A DNA stretch of 64,000 nucleotides, taken from Maritalea sp051251695. GTDB taxonomy: Bacteria > Pseudomonadota > Alphaproteobacteria > Rhizobiales > Devosiaceae. Positions 25,463 through 33,341 of the stretch are shown piece by piece (positions within the stretch are counted from its first letter, which is position 1; each line of letters starts with the position of its first letter). Made by a program: the position numbers and the translations under genes. Where the stretch lies: assembly GCF_051251695.1 (NCBI RefSeq), contig NZ_JBPOEU010000002.1, positions 1 to 64,000 on the forward strand, given 5' to 3'. Under the pieces are notes generated by a model. It was not told the DNA's origin, ran no database searches, and worked only from the letters and a program-made list of their open reading frames with translations.

Positions 25463-25987
25463 CTACCACTTTTGTGAAATTGCGACGCCGCCGAAATATT
25501 CCGCAATGCGGTTTTTGGTGGCGTCACTCACATCGGACGGAAGTTCGTCGATGGAGAACCAGCCCATTTCGGCAATTTCTGCATTGGGTTCGAAGGGTCG
25601 ACCCTGTTCAAAATCCCTAAACACAAATAGCGCCACATGATCGCGACGTGATGCTTCGGCATTGTGATAAAGCGATAAAAACTGCCCATCGCCCTCAACT
25701 TGATAGCCTGTTTCTTCAAACAATTCGCGCTTTGCCGTTTCCAACACGCTATCCCCGGTTTCAACGCCACCGCCGGGAAACAGCCATCCTTTTGTGTATG
25801 TATGCTTGATCAGCAAAACTTTTTTGCCATCGATAAGCATCGCGCGCGCGCCAAGTGTAGTACGCCGCCAAAACCCCATAATGAACAAAAACACCCGCGA
25901 TTGGTAACGTTCGAACAAGGGGGTGTGAATGACACGCATGAACATTTGGGTGATTTTGGGCATTAAACTGTCCATCCATGTGATCAA
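25463..25987 (-). CDS. Nudix hydrolase
   Basis: A 174-residue protein with a full Nudix box (GGGVETGDS at 72-80 through RELFEETGY at 87-95). The substrate is unknown. The first 45 residues include a hydrophobic stretch (VFLFIMGFW) before the domain. ATGs at residues 6 or 9 are alternative starts. It is convergent with the glutathione transferase gene and divergent from the phosphoesterase gene. Confidence 0.85.
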   Translation of the reverse strand: MITWMDSLMPKITQMFMRVIHTPLFERYQSRVFLFIMGFWRRTTLGARAMLIDGKKVLLIKHTYTKGWLFPGGGVETGDSVLETAKRELFEETGYQVEGDGQFLSLYHNAEASRRDHVALFVFRDFEQGRPFEPNAEIAEMGWFSIDELPSDVSDATKNRIAEYFGGVAISQKW

Positions 25988-26067
25988 ATTCGCAACATTG
26001 CCTTTTTTTTCACATAGCTTTTGTACATAGTGCCCCGCAACCCTACTAGCCAGTTGAAAATCACCCT

Positions 26068-26964
26068 ATGCCAAAAATTGCCCATATATCTGACGTCCAC
26101 CTTGGACCCCTTCCCCGTATTTCACCTTGGGATTTATTCAATAAACGCATCACCGGCTACGCGAATTGGCGATTTAAGCGAGGCGCGCACATGCCGCACG
26201 ACCTGCTTGATCAGCTCACATTACATATGAAACAGCAAAGCCCGGATCTCATTGCTGTCTCAGGTGACCTAGTTAATCTCTCTTTGCCTTTAGAATTTGA
26301 TACCGCCCGAGAATGGCTAGAAGAAATCGGACCGCCCGAAAAAGTTGCGGTGGTGCCGGGCAATCATGACACCTATCTTTTGGGCGGCTTGGAACAGGCC
26401 ACCGAAAAATGGGGCGAGTATATGAAAGGCACAACCCTTTCTGACAAACAGTTTCCATTTTGGCGGCAGGAAGACTGCGTTGCGCTTATCGGGTGTTCAA
26501 GCGCTATTCCAACACCTCCCTTTTTTGCCCACGGCGAGTTTGACGAAGAACAGGCAGAGCGCCTTGCCGAAATCCTAAAACTCACAAAAGAAGCAGGCCT
26601 ATTTCGGATCGTGATGATCCACCACCCGCCCCATAGTGATGTGAAGCAAATCTGGCGGCGTGGATTAAAGGGGCTTGATATATTTAAACGTGTGATCAAA
26701 GAACATGGCGCTGAATTGGTGCTGCATGGGCACCTTCATCGCTCGATGATCAACCGGCTGGACGGACCAAACGGCGACGTTCCCTTGATTGGTGTTGCGG
26801 CTGCCGCATCAGGCCAGGGCGGCAAAAACCCGCCAGCGCGTTATATCCTTTTCGACATCCAAAAGCTGGGCAGTAAGTTTGAATGTCAGATGACTGAATA
26901 TGGATTTCAACGGGTGGGCGACGGCATTAGCAAGCGGCTCGAACTTATGCTGTATTCGGTTTGA
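26068..26964 (+). CDS. Calcineurin-like metallophosphoesterase
   Basis: A 298-residue cytoplasmic phosphoesterase of the CpdA/Icc-like superfamily. Metal-ligand motifs appear in order: ISDVHLG at 7-13, SGDLVN near 66-71, PGNHDTY near 97-103, HHPPHS near 185-190 and LHGHLHRS near 219-226. The natural substrate cannot be told from sequence; cyclic nucleotide or nucleotide-sugar phosphodiesterase roles are both possible. It precedes murL by 69 bases. Confidence 0.9.
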   Translation: MPKIAHISDVHLGPLPRISPWDLFNKRITGYANWRFKRGAHMPHDLLDQLTLHMKQQSPDLIAVSGDLVNLSLPLEFDTAREWLEEIGPPEKVAVVPGNHDTYLLGGLEQATEKWGEYMKGTTLSDKQFPFWRQEDCVALIGCSSAIPTPPFFAHGEFDEEQAERLAEILKLTKEAGLFRIVMIHHPPHSDVKQIWRRGLKGLDIFKRVIKEHGAELVLHGHLHRSMINRLDGPNGDVPLIGVAAAASGQGGKNPPARYILFDIQKLGSKFECQMTEYGFQRVGDGISKRLELMLYSV

Positions 26965-27033
26965 TGTGTCATCAAGCCTTGCACAAGACACCCAACTCCA
27001 ATATCGCTTAAACAAAACCACCCAAAGCGCACC

Positions 27034-28371
27034 ATGACCAAATTTTCAATTTTGCGGCCTGAATTCAACATCGAAACTGGCGAGGTGAAATGTCACTATC
27101 GTCTGGCTGATCATGAGTTCACCGAACGCTTGGAGCTTGGCATTGGGTTTGGTGAGGATGCTGCAAAAACAGATGCATTCGCACGCACACTAGACCTTGC
27201 CGCAGCGATTTTGGGCGTTAGTTATTTTAAGCTTTTGGCTCCCAAACAAATCGATGCGTCTGAACTAAAACTCACCCTCGCCGCCCAATCACTGATCAAA
27301 GATATCTATGAAAATGGGTTGGGCGAATTCTATGCCCGCAATGATCTGCACCGCTTCGGCCAAATAAAATATCATTTCCGCACAACTGAAAACACTTCAG
27401 CTGAAGCACCAAGCCAAACCAATGCACTGGTTTTGATCGGCGGCGGCAAAGATTCGCTGTTGTCTGTAAACTTGATGGAAGATGCCCAGTGGAACTTCAC
27501 GCCGTTTGCCGTGAACCCAAAAGGGCCGATCCTGTCTTCAATAGATCGTATAGACCATGAGCCGCTTTTCGCTCGTCGATATCTTGATCAAAAAATGCTC
27601 AAACTCAATCAAGAGCCCGGCTTTTTCAACGGACATGTCCCCTCAACCGCGATCAACTCAATCATCGCCGCTTTGGTGGCCCAGCTTTACGGCAACAACC
27701 ATATTATCCTGTCTAATGAGCGGTCTGCCAGCGAAGGCAATTTGGAATTTGATGGTCGTGAGGTCAATCACCAGCATTCCAAAAGCCTGAACTTCGAACG
27801 CCTGTTTGCTGATGCTTTGCAATCTGTAGCTGGAAGCAGCATTCGTTACTTCTCGATCCTCCGCCCGTTTTCTGAATTACAAATTGGCGCACTTTTCGCC
27901 AAAGGCACACGGTTTGATGGGGCTTTTTCCAGTTGCAATGAGAACTTTAAGCAAGACGCAACGGGCCCTGCAAAATGGTGCGGCAATTGCCCCAAATGCC
28001 ATTTCGTATCGCTTATTTTCGCACCCTTCATGACACCTGATCGTTTGACCTGCATCGTTGGCAAAAACGTGCTGGACGATGAGGGTAAACTCGCCCCTAT
28101 GCGTGATTTATCAGGCCTTACTGGCCATAAACCATGGGAATGCGTCGGCGAGATTTTGGAAGCGGCAGCAGCGCTTTACAAACTTAGTTCTCAGCCAAAT
28201 TGGCAGGATGCTATTGTGGTCAAAACGCTCAAGCCAGAACTTGAGACCTTTTATGGCGCGCAAAAACTCCGCACTGCTTGGAATGACGCGATGACGCCAA
28301 GTGGTGAACATGCGATCCCTAAAAACCTCCACTCTCTAATCGAGCAAAACGAGCATGACGATGCAAATTGA
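27034..28371 (+). CDS. murL: UDP-MurNAc-L-Ala-L-Glu epimerase
   Basis: MurL, first defined in Xanthomonas, epimerises the terminal L-glutamate of UDP-MurNAc-L-Ala-L-Glu to D-glutamate in an ATP-dependent way. The 445 residues match the family: ALVLIGGGKDSLLSV near 132-146 (PP-loop-like), NGHVPSTAINS near 198-208, LSNERSASEGN near 229-239, and CGNCPKC near 318-324. The 17-base overlap with a MurD-like gene strongly supports this reading, since MurL works with MurD2. Misannotation as a generic PP-loop protein is the alternative. Confidence 0.85.
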   Translation: MTKFSILRPEFNIETGEVKCHYRLADHEFTERLELGIGFGEDAAKTDAFARTLDLAAAILGVSYFKLLAPKQIDASELKLTLAAQSLIKDIYENGLGEFYARNDLHRFGQIKYHFRTTENTSAEAPSQTNALVLIGGGKDSLLSVNLMEDAQWNFTPFAVNPKGPILSSIDRIDHEPLFARRYLDQKMLKLNQEPGFFNGHVPSTAINSIIAALVAQLYGNNHIILSNERSASEGNLEFDGREVNHQHSKSLNFERLFADALQSVAGSSIRYFSILRPFSELQIGALFAKGTRFDGAFSSCNENFKQDATGPAKWCGNCPKCHFVSLIFAPFMTPDRLTCIVGKNVLDDEGKLAPMRDLSGLTGHKPWECVGEILEAAAALYKLSSQPNWQDAIVVKTLKPELETFYGAQKLRTAWNDAMTPSGEHAIPKNLHSLIEQNEHDDAN

Positions 28372-29647
28372 TGGCGCAGTTGTTCTTTATGGTGCAGGGC
28401 GTGAGGCCCGTTCAACACGCAAGTTTCTGGCTGAAGTTGCGCCCAACACAAAAGTGTTTGTCACCGTAGACGAAGGCGACGCGGATGTGCCCGATTGCAC
28501 CCAAATTCTGCCTAACAAATTGCAAGCCATGTTTGACGGCAATCAAATTGGGCTACTTGTACGCTCAGCTGGCGTATCCATTTACAAGCCTGAACTTCTT
28601 TCGGCTAAAAAAGCGGGCGTTCAGGTGACAACCAACATCAACCTTTGGGCCAAATATCGGCGCGGCAATGCAAAAGTTGTTGCCGTCACCGGCACAAAGG
28701 GTAAAAGCACAACCGTAAAGCTAACCGAAACAATGCTGAAATGCGCAGGCCTTGATGCACGATTAGGCGGCAATTTTGGCGTTGCGCCGCTGGATTTGGA
28801 CGATCACGACATTATCGTGATGGAACTATCTTCTTACCAAGTTGCGGACCTGGAACTGCAACCGGATTTTGTGGGCTTCACCAACCTGTTCCCTGAGCAC
28901 ATTGATTGGCATGGTAACCTTGAACAATATTATTTGGACAAGATGAACCTGCTGCGCCGTGATAAACGCTATTCTTATGCGTTGGGCATGCAAGCCACCG
29001 TAAACCAAAAAGTGCAGGCCAACCTTCCAAAGTTTGCCAATGAGTTGCCGCCCCCATCAGCAGAAATGGTCGCCGCATTGCACGGCACTATGCGTCAATC
29101 AAAACTCAAAGGTCCGCACAACGCCGACAATATGATGATTGCCGCCAAGCTGGCCTTAGGTCTGGGCGCGAGTGAAGATGTAATTTTGCAAGGCCTGAAA
29201 AGTTTTGCGCCCCCGGCCCATCGTTTGGAAGAACACAAGGTCGGCAAACTCACCATTGTGGACGATTCAATTTCCACCACGCCAGAAGCGACAAAAGCTG
29301 CATTGGCGACATATCCTGAAAAACGCATCGGATTAATTGTCGGCGGATTTGATCGTGAACAGGATTATCACGACTTAGCACTTGAGATTAAAAATTCATC
29401 GGTCACAACGCTGGCTTATTTGCCCAAAACGGGGCATCGACTTGCGGAAGCAATCAGCGAATTGAATTTGGATATTACCGTGATTGAAGCGGAAAACTTG
29501 ACAACGGCCATGTGCGAATTGGCCAAACACCGCGACCAATTCGACACGCTGATCCTTTCGCCGGCGGCCCCCTCTTACAACCAATTCAGAGACTATATTG
29601 AGCGCGGCGAGATGTTCGTTGCGTTAGCAAACAAACTCTTTGCATAA
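28355..29647 (+). CDS. murD2: MurD2-type UDP-MurNAc-L-Ala:L-glutamate ligase
   Basis: A 430-residue Mur ligase with the ATP loop GTKGKSTT near 112-119, MELSSYQVADL near 155-165, FTNLFPEHIDWHG, and the C-terminal domain with DDSISTTPEAT. In the MurL pathway MurD2 adds L-glutamate to UDP-MurNAc-L-Ala, bypassing D-glutamate supply by MurI. Assignment to MurD2 rather than classical MurD rests on the overlapping murL gene; a real murD would normally sit in the dcw cluster. Start at 28355 or the ATG six bases on. Confidence 0.8.
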   Translation: MTMQIDGAVVLYGAGREARSTRKFLAEVAPNTKVFVTVDEGDADVPDCTQILPNKLQAMFDGNQIGLLVRSAGVSIYKPELLSAKKAGVQVTTNINLWAKYRRGNAKVVAVTGTKGKSTTVKLTETMLKCAGLDARLGGNFGVAPLDLDDHDIIVMELSSYQVADLELQPDFVGFTNLFPEHIDWHGNLEQYYLDKMNLLRRDKRYSYALGMQATVNQKVQANLPKFANELPPPSAEMVAALHGTMRQSKLKGPHNADNMMIAAKLALGLGASEDVILQGLKSFAPPAHRLEEHKVGKLTIVDDSISTTPEATKAALATYPEKRIGLIVGGFDREQDYHDLALEIKNSSVTTLAYLPKTGHRLAEAISELNLDITVIEAENLTTAMCELAKHRDQFDTLILSPAAPSYNQFRDYIERGEMFVALANKLFA

Positions 29648-29692
29648 TGAAATGGACGCCGGTTCTTAAACCGACATCCACGTCTTAATTTG

Positions 29693-30667
29693 TTAGGCGG
29701 TGAGCAAAATCTTGCCGTTCCGTCCGCCTTGTGATGCGTGTGCAACAGCTTTTTTGATGTCAGCAAGCGAATATGTTGCATCAACCTTTGCAGCAAGTTT
29801 GCCGCCGAGCACCAGCGGGATTAGTTCACCAAACAATTGTTGTTTTTCTTCAGCGGAAGCTGTTTGATACCATTTAGCGAGCCAGAAACCTTTAACCTGG
29901 ATCTCTTTAAAGATAATAGATGTCAAATTGATTGCCGGTGCCACCACGCCAGAAGCTACGCCGTAAACAACCAAGGTGCCTCCAGGGGTCAAACTCTCAA
30001 CCATTCGTGAGAATGTATCGCCGCCAACACAATCTAGGCCCAAAGTAATCGGCGCCCCGTTTGTTGCTGTCTTAATCTGCTCCAGTAAATTATCGCCATC
30101 AACCAGAATGACGTCAGCACCCAATTCCATCAGTGGATCGCGTGCATCGGCACGTCTAACAATGTTGATGGTTTTGATGCCTTTCAGCGCTGCCAGCTGC
30201 ACAACAAATTGGCCAACTGCCGAGTTCGCCGCGCTTTGAATAAGCCAATCACCCTCATTCAGATCTTTGAACGAGTTTAACAGCAAATGAGCCGTTGCAG
30301 GATTTACCGCAATCATGGACATTTGCTGGTCGTTGCCCGCCGGAACAGGAATGAACCCCGCTGCTGGCCCCGTAATTTCTTCGCGCCAAGTTCCTCCGCT
30401 TGCCAACAGAACACGTTGACCAACTTCCAGTCCGTCAACACCAGCACCAAGTTCAACAATTTCTCCGATGCCTTCACTACCAGGCACGGCAGGCAAATCA
30501 GGAATGGTGCCATATTGACCCGCAATCTCAAGCAAATTGGATGGATTGATTGGCGAGGCCAACATTTTGACCCGAATTTCACCTGTTTGAAGGACGGCTG
30601 AATCCACTTCGAGCACCTGCAAAACGTCTTTGGGATCGCCTAGTTCTTTATATTCGACAATTTTCAT
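29693..30667 (-). CDS. MECR-like NADPH-dependent enoyl reductase (MDR superfamily)
   Basis: A 324-residue medium-chain reductase. The N-terminal part has NPSNLLEIAGQYG and PAVPGSEGIGEIVELG, and the nucleotide-binding part AANSAVGQFVVQLA. Zinc-ligand cysteines of alcohol dehydrogenases are missing, and the pattern (SMIAVNPATAHLLLNSF) is that of mitochondrial trans-2-enoyl-CoA/ACP reductase. ATG at 30667 has GGAG with seven-base spacing; longer frames run into the promoter region. It is divergent from a LysR gene that probably controls it. Confidence 0.87.
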   Translation of the reverse strand: MKIVEYKELGDPKDVLQVLEVDSAVLQTGEIRVKMLASPINPSNLLEIAGQYGTIPDLPAVPGSEGIGEIVELGAGVDGLEVGQRVLLASGGTWREEITGPAAGFIPVPAGNDQQMSMIAVNPATAHLLLNSFKDLNEGDWLIQSAANSAVGQFVVQLAALKGIKTINIVRRADARDPLMELGADVILVDGDNLLEQIKTATNGAPITLGLDCVGGDTFSRMVESLTPGGTLVVYGVASGVVAPAINLTSIIFKEIQVKGFWLAKWYQTASAEEKQQLFGELIPLVLGGKLAAKVDATYSLADIKKAVAHASQGGRNGKILLTA

Positions 30668-30755
30668 GCTCATTCTCCGCATTGAATTATTATTGTGATT
30701 ACGTGTATATATGTTAGAAATATCTGCGATAAATATGCATATTTGGGCTTCAGTT

Positions 30756-30770
30756 TTGTCATTATGACAA
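30756..30770. promoter_or_regulatory. Palindrome in LysR/reductase divergent promoter
   Basis: TTGTCATTATGACAA is a perfect 7+7 inverted repeat around one base. It contains the T-N11-A form of LysR-type sites and sits in the 128-base region between the divergent genes, close to the LysR start. Autoregulation is the likely role. Confidence 0.6.
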
Positions 30771-30795
30771 TAATTATACAAAACAGGCACGTGCA

Positions 30796-31704
30796 ATGGA
30801 CAAGATTAGAGCACTAGAATATTTCATGAAGGTCGCTGAAACGGGCAGTTTTTCGGCGGCGGCAGCGTTGTTTGGCGTGCCTCCTTCTTCAATATCTAGA
30901 CGCATCCAAGATTTGGAAGCGTCTTTAGGCGTCAATTTGTTGCACCGAACCACTCGATCAGTTCGGCTGACGGAAATCGGGTCAATCTATTTAGATCAAA
31001 TCCGACCGGCAGTTGGCGCTATTGCCTACGCAGATCAGATCGTGGGCAATCAGTCTGAGGAGCCTTCAGGTCTATTGCGCATCACCACATCTCCATCTTA
31101 TGGACGGCTACATTTACTACCGGCATTAGACAAATTACGTCGTCTCTACCCGAAATTAATCGTCGACATTGAACTCACAGATAAAGTGGCCAACCTCGCG
31201 ACCAACGATGTCGATATCGCCGTACGTGCAACAACGACACCGCCGGAGCGCGCTGTTGCACGCAAACTATGCGACGATAACTACCAAATTGTGGCCGCTC
31301 CATCATATCTCACGCGCAAGGGCACGCCCAAATCCATTTCAGAAATTGAAAATCACGACGCGTTGATTTATCGAAACGCCAACGCCCCAGTAAATTGGCA
31401 CGCTAAACTGGAAGATGGCTGGGTCGATGTCCGCACGCGCGCCGCCTATCTGTGTAGTGACGGCGGGGAGCTTTTAAGAGCGTGTTTGGATGGCGGTGGC
31501 CTTGCGCTGCTGCCCGAATGGAGCCTTGCGCCCTACAAAAAGTCAGGGCAACTCAAAGTTGTAGAGTTCGAAAATACCAAAGTTTCGGTGTTCCGAACAG
31601 AAAACGCAGCGGTCTATTTACTCTATCATCGGCCCAAATATCGCCTGAACAAAATCAAAGTCACCGTTGATTATCTGGTAGCAGCCCTTTCAACCTCCAG
31701 TTGA
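30796..31704 (+). CDS. LysR family transcriptional regulator
   Basis: A 302-residue regulator. The winged helix-turn-helix lies near 3-62 (FMKVAETGSFSAAAALFGVPPSSISRRI), followed by a periplasmic-binding-protein-like effector domain from about 90 to 295. The subgroup resembles CrgA/AaeR-type regulators. Its divergent neighbour is the enoyl reductase, the usual target geometry for LysR proteins. The effector is unknown, perhaps an electrophilic or quinone-like compound given the reductase type. Confidence 0.92.
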   Translation: MDKIRALEYFMKVAETGSFSAAAALFGVPPSSISRRIQDLEASLGVNLLHRTTRSVRLTEIGSIYLDQIRPAVGAIAYADQIVGNQSEEPSGLLRITTSPSYGRLHLLPALDKLRRLYPKLIVDIELTDKVANLATNDVDIAVRATTTPPERAVARKLCDDNYQIVAAPSYLTRKGTPKSISEIENHDALIYRNANAPVNWHAKLEDGWVDVRTRAAYLCSDGGELLRACLDGGGLALLPEWSLAPYKKSGQLKVVEFENTKVSVFRTENAAVYLLYHRPKYRLNKIKVTVDYLVAALSTSS

Positions 31705-31853
31705 AGAGAAATGTCTACTTCCTCATTAAAAGACGTGCATTCAAAATATATGATGTATCTGCCCGGATTAATCATCAACAACCCAAATCCCCATATTGAT
31801 TGCTTGGTTTTTTTCAGTAATGTCTTTTCCAACAGTTCTTGGAGGGACGACAA

Positions 31854-32168
31854 ATGGTACATCAATTCGGCTTGGCAACATATCGGCTTGGAACAGACGC
31901 CGGCACACTTATTGCCGAATGGGTCACCGATGACACAAGATCAGCGGTCGGAATTGGGCTTGCAAGAGCGACCGACGCCAATACCGATAGGTTTGAAGGA
32001 AACTACACCGTAGAATATTGGAAATGTGAAGAAACCAACGAACTCACACTGAAAATCGAAAAACTAGGAACTGTTTACAAGTTAGATTGGTCAAGCGACG
32101 GGAAAACAACCAACACCGGCTTCGGCTTTGTTAGCAATGGGCTGTTGGTCACAGGATACACGCGATGA
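31854..32168 (+). CDS. Hypothetical beta-rich protein (104 aa)
   Basis: A small protein with no recognised family. ATG at 31854 has GGAGGG with seven-base spacing. The sequence looks like an all-beta protein with two similar halves: EWVTDDTRSAVGIGLAR near 20-36 and LDWSSDGKTTNTGFGFVSNG near 75-94 share a W-x2-D-x-turn-G-x-G-F pattern. No signal peptide or membrane helix. It follows lysR by about 150 bases in the same direction. Confidence 0.6.
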   Translation: MVHQFGLATYRLGTDAGTLIAEWVTDDTRSAVGIGLARATDANTDRFEGNYTVEYWKCEETNELTLKIEKLGTVYKLDWSSDGKTTNTGFGFVSNGLLVTGYTR

Positions 32169-32476
32169 TTTTAGGCGGCGTTGCTATTATTCATCTGTTT
32201 TCCAATTCGGGAAACATCCACTAGTTCAATCTCGTTCTTAGTCCATAACACTGACTAGATGTTGATGTTCCACCTTGCCAGATGCAGTCGTGAGATATTG
32301 GTTTTCCACTTGTTAACCAACCAAACAATTGCATAATGATCTAACTAATTGTTTTTGAACGATTTTTCAACTTCTTTAAATATTTACCTTGTTTCTTTGC
32401 AGATTGAAAAGCGATGTACGGCAAAATTCCGCCAATCGCTGCATGGGGTGGCGTTTTTAATCGAGGAGCGTGAGAC
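32169..32476. other. Gene-free region before small exported proteins
   Basis: About 310 AT-rich bases with no credible gene. It presumably holds the promoter for the two tiny genes that follow. No clear repeat or hairpin stands out. Confidence 0.45.
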
Positions 32477-32614
32477 ATGGTTTTGTTTCTTTTGACCATA
32501 TCGGCAGCGTTGATTGCATACGGATACCACCAGCCAAAAGCGCAGTCTTTGGCAAGGTCAGACATTCAACAACATGAACCAATGCCGCAATCTCTTGATG
32601 GTTATTCAAAATAG
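32477..32614 (+). CDS. Tiny membrane-anchored or secreted protein (45 aa)
   Basis: A 45-codon frame (MVLFLLTISAALIAYGYHQP..., ending MPQSLDGYSK). Residues 1-16 form a hydrophobic segment; the rest is polar. ATG at 32477 has GAGGAG upstream with nine-base spacing. A second tiny signal-peptide gene follows after 19 bases. No family recognised. The overlapping minus-strand frame (32341-32565) lacks these features. Confidence 0.5.
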   Translation: MVLFLLTISAALIAYGYHQPKAQSLARSDIQQHEPMPQSLDGYSK

Positions 32615-32633
32615 TGAGTTAACGGGAAATACA

Positions 32634-32765
32634 ATGAAAACAATTGCAGCAGTAACACTGGTCTTTATGTTGGTCACGGCAGGCCTGGCATTAGACTTCT
32701 CAGTGAACACGCCTAATTCAACATTGGGCCTATCAGTGCCGACACAAGTAAACTCAATCTACTAA
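32634..32765 (+). CDS. Tiny secreted protein (43 aa)
   Basis: A 43-codon frame: MKTIAAVTLVFMLVTAGLAL is a near-ideal signal peptide, leaving a mature peptide of about 23 residues rich in serine, asparagine and threonine (FSVNTPNSTLGLSVP). The ribosome-binding site is weak (GGGAAATACA). It lies 19 bases after the other tiny gene, in the same direction. Function unknown. Confidence 0.5.
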   Translation: MKTIAAVTLVFMLVTAGLALDFSVNTPNSTLGLSVPTQVNSIY

Positions 32766-32897
32766 GCGCATACGCCCGGGTTTCGTTCCCTTATGAACCA
32801 GGCATCCCCTCCCATGCGCAATATGGCCAAGGACGGCTTTTAGAAACTGTCCAACCTGAAAAATGTGGAGTTTTGAGTTGAAATCGAGAACCAAGAT

Positions 32898-32929
32898 TTA
32901 AGCCTCAGCAGTATCTGCTTGAGGCTTAA
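32898..32929. terminator. Bidirectional terminator-like hairpin
   Basis: TTAAGCCTCA-GCAG and CTGC-TTGAGGCTTAA form a long stem with one bulge and a three-base loop, flanked by A-rich and T-rich ends. It lies between the rightward tiny genes and the end of the leftward mce gene, so it can serve both. Confidence 0.75.
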
Positions 32930-32930
32930 T

Positions 32931-33341
32931 TTATGTTGGAACCTCTTCCAACTCAATCAAAGTCCCGTCAAAGTCTTTGGGGTGAAGAAACAAAACCGGT
33001 AGCCCATGCGCCCCGATTTTGGGCTCCCCGTCGCCCAGCACCCTTGCCCCCTCATCGCTGAGTTTTTTGGCCGCTGCGCGAATATCCTCAACCTCAAAAC
33101 ACATGTGATGAATACCGCCAGAGGGATTCTTCTCTAAGAACTTTGCGATGGGCGAGTTTTCACCCAGCGGATGGAGTAATTCGATTTTCGTGTTGTCGAG
33201 CTGAACGAACACCACTGTCACACCATGTTCTGGCAAATCTTGTGCCGCTGATACATCTGCTCCGAGCAGGTCGCGATATTTCGTGGTTGCAGCTTCCAAG
33301 TCAGTCACTGCAATCGCCACATGGTTGAGTTTACCAATCAT
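32931..33341 (-). CDS. mce: Methylmalonyl-CoA epimerase
   Basis: A 136-residue protein of the VOC fold that interconverts (S)- and (R)-methylmalonyl-CoA. Metal ligands are expected at H7 (LNHVAIAV), H in GGIHHMCFEVED and the glutamate in LIELEEV near the C-terminus. The gene follows scpA directly (ATG next to the scpA stop), so scpA and mce are co-transcribed. With pccA/pccB and scpA it completes the propionyl-CoA to succinyl-CoA route. Confidence 0.95.
   Translation of the reverse strand: MIGKLNHVAIAVTDLEAATTKYRDLLGADVSAAQDLPEHGVTVVFVQLDNTKIELLHPLGENSPIAKFLEKNPSGGIHHMCFEVEDIRAAAKKLSDEGARVLGDGEPKIGAHGLPVLFLHPKDFDGTLIELEEVPT

Noticed and set aside
28355..29647. Canonical murD
   Set aside because: Overlap with a murL-like gene and absence of other dcw-cluster genes favour MurD2, although a genome-wide check is needed.
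29693..30796. Enoyl reductase with a 43-residue N-terminal extension
   Set aside because: The extension is encoded by the divergent promoter region, including the LysR-site palindrome. The ATG at 30667 has the right ribosome-binding site.
32341..32565. Minus-strand protein of 74 residues
   Set aside because: Weak start context, and it overlaps a plus-strand tiny gene with a better ribosome-binding site and hydrophobic N-terminus.
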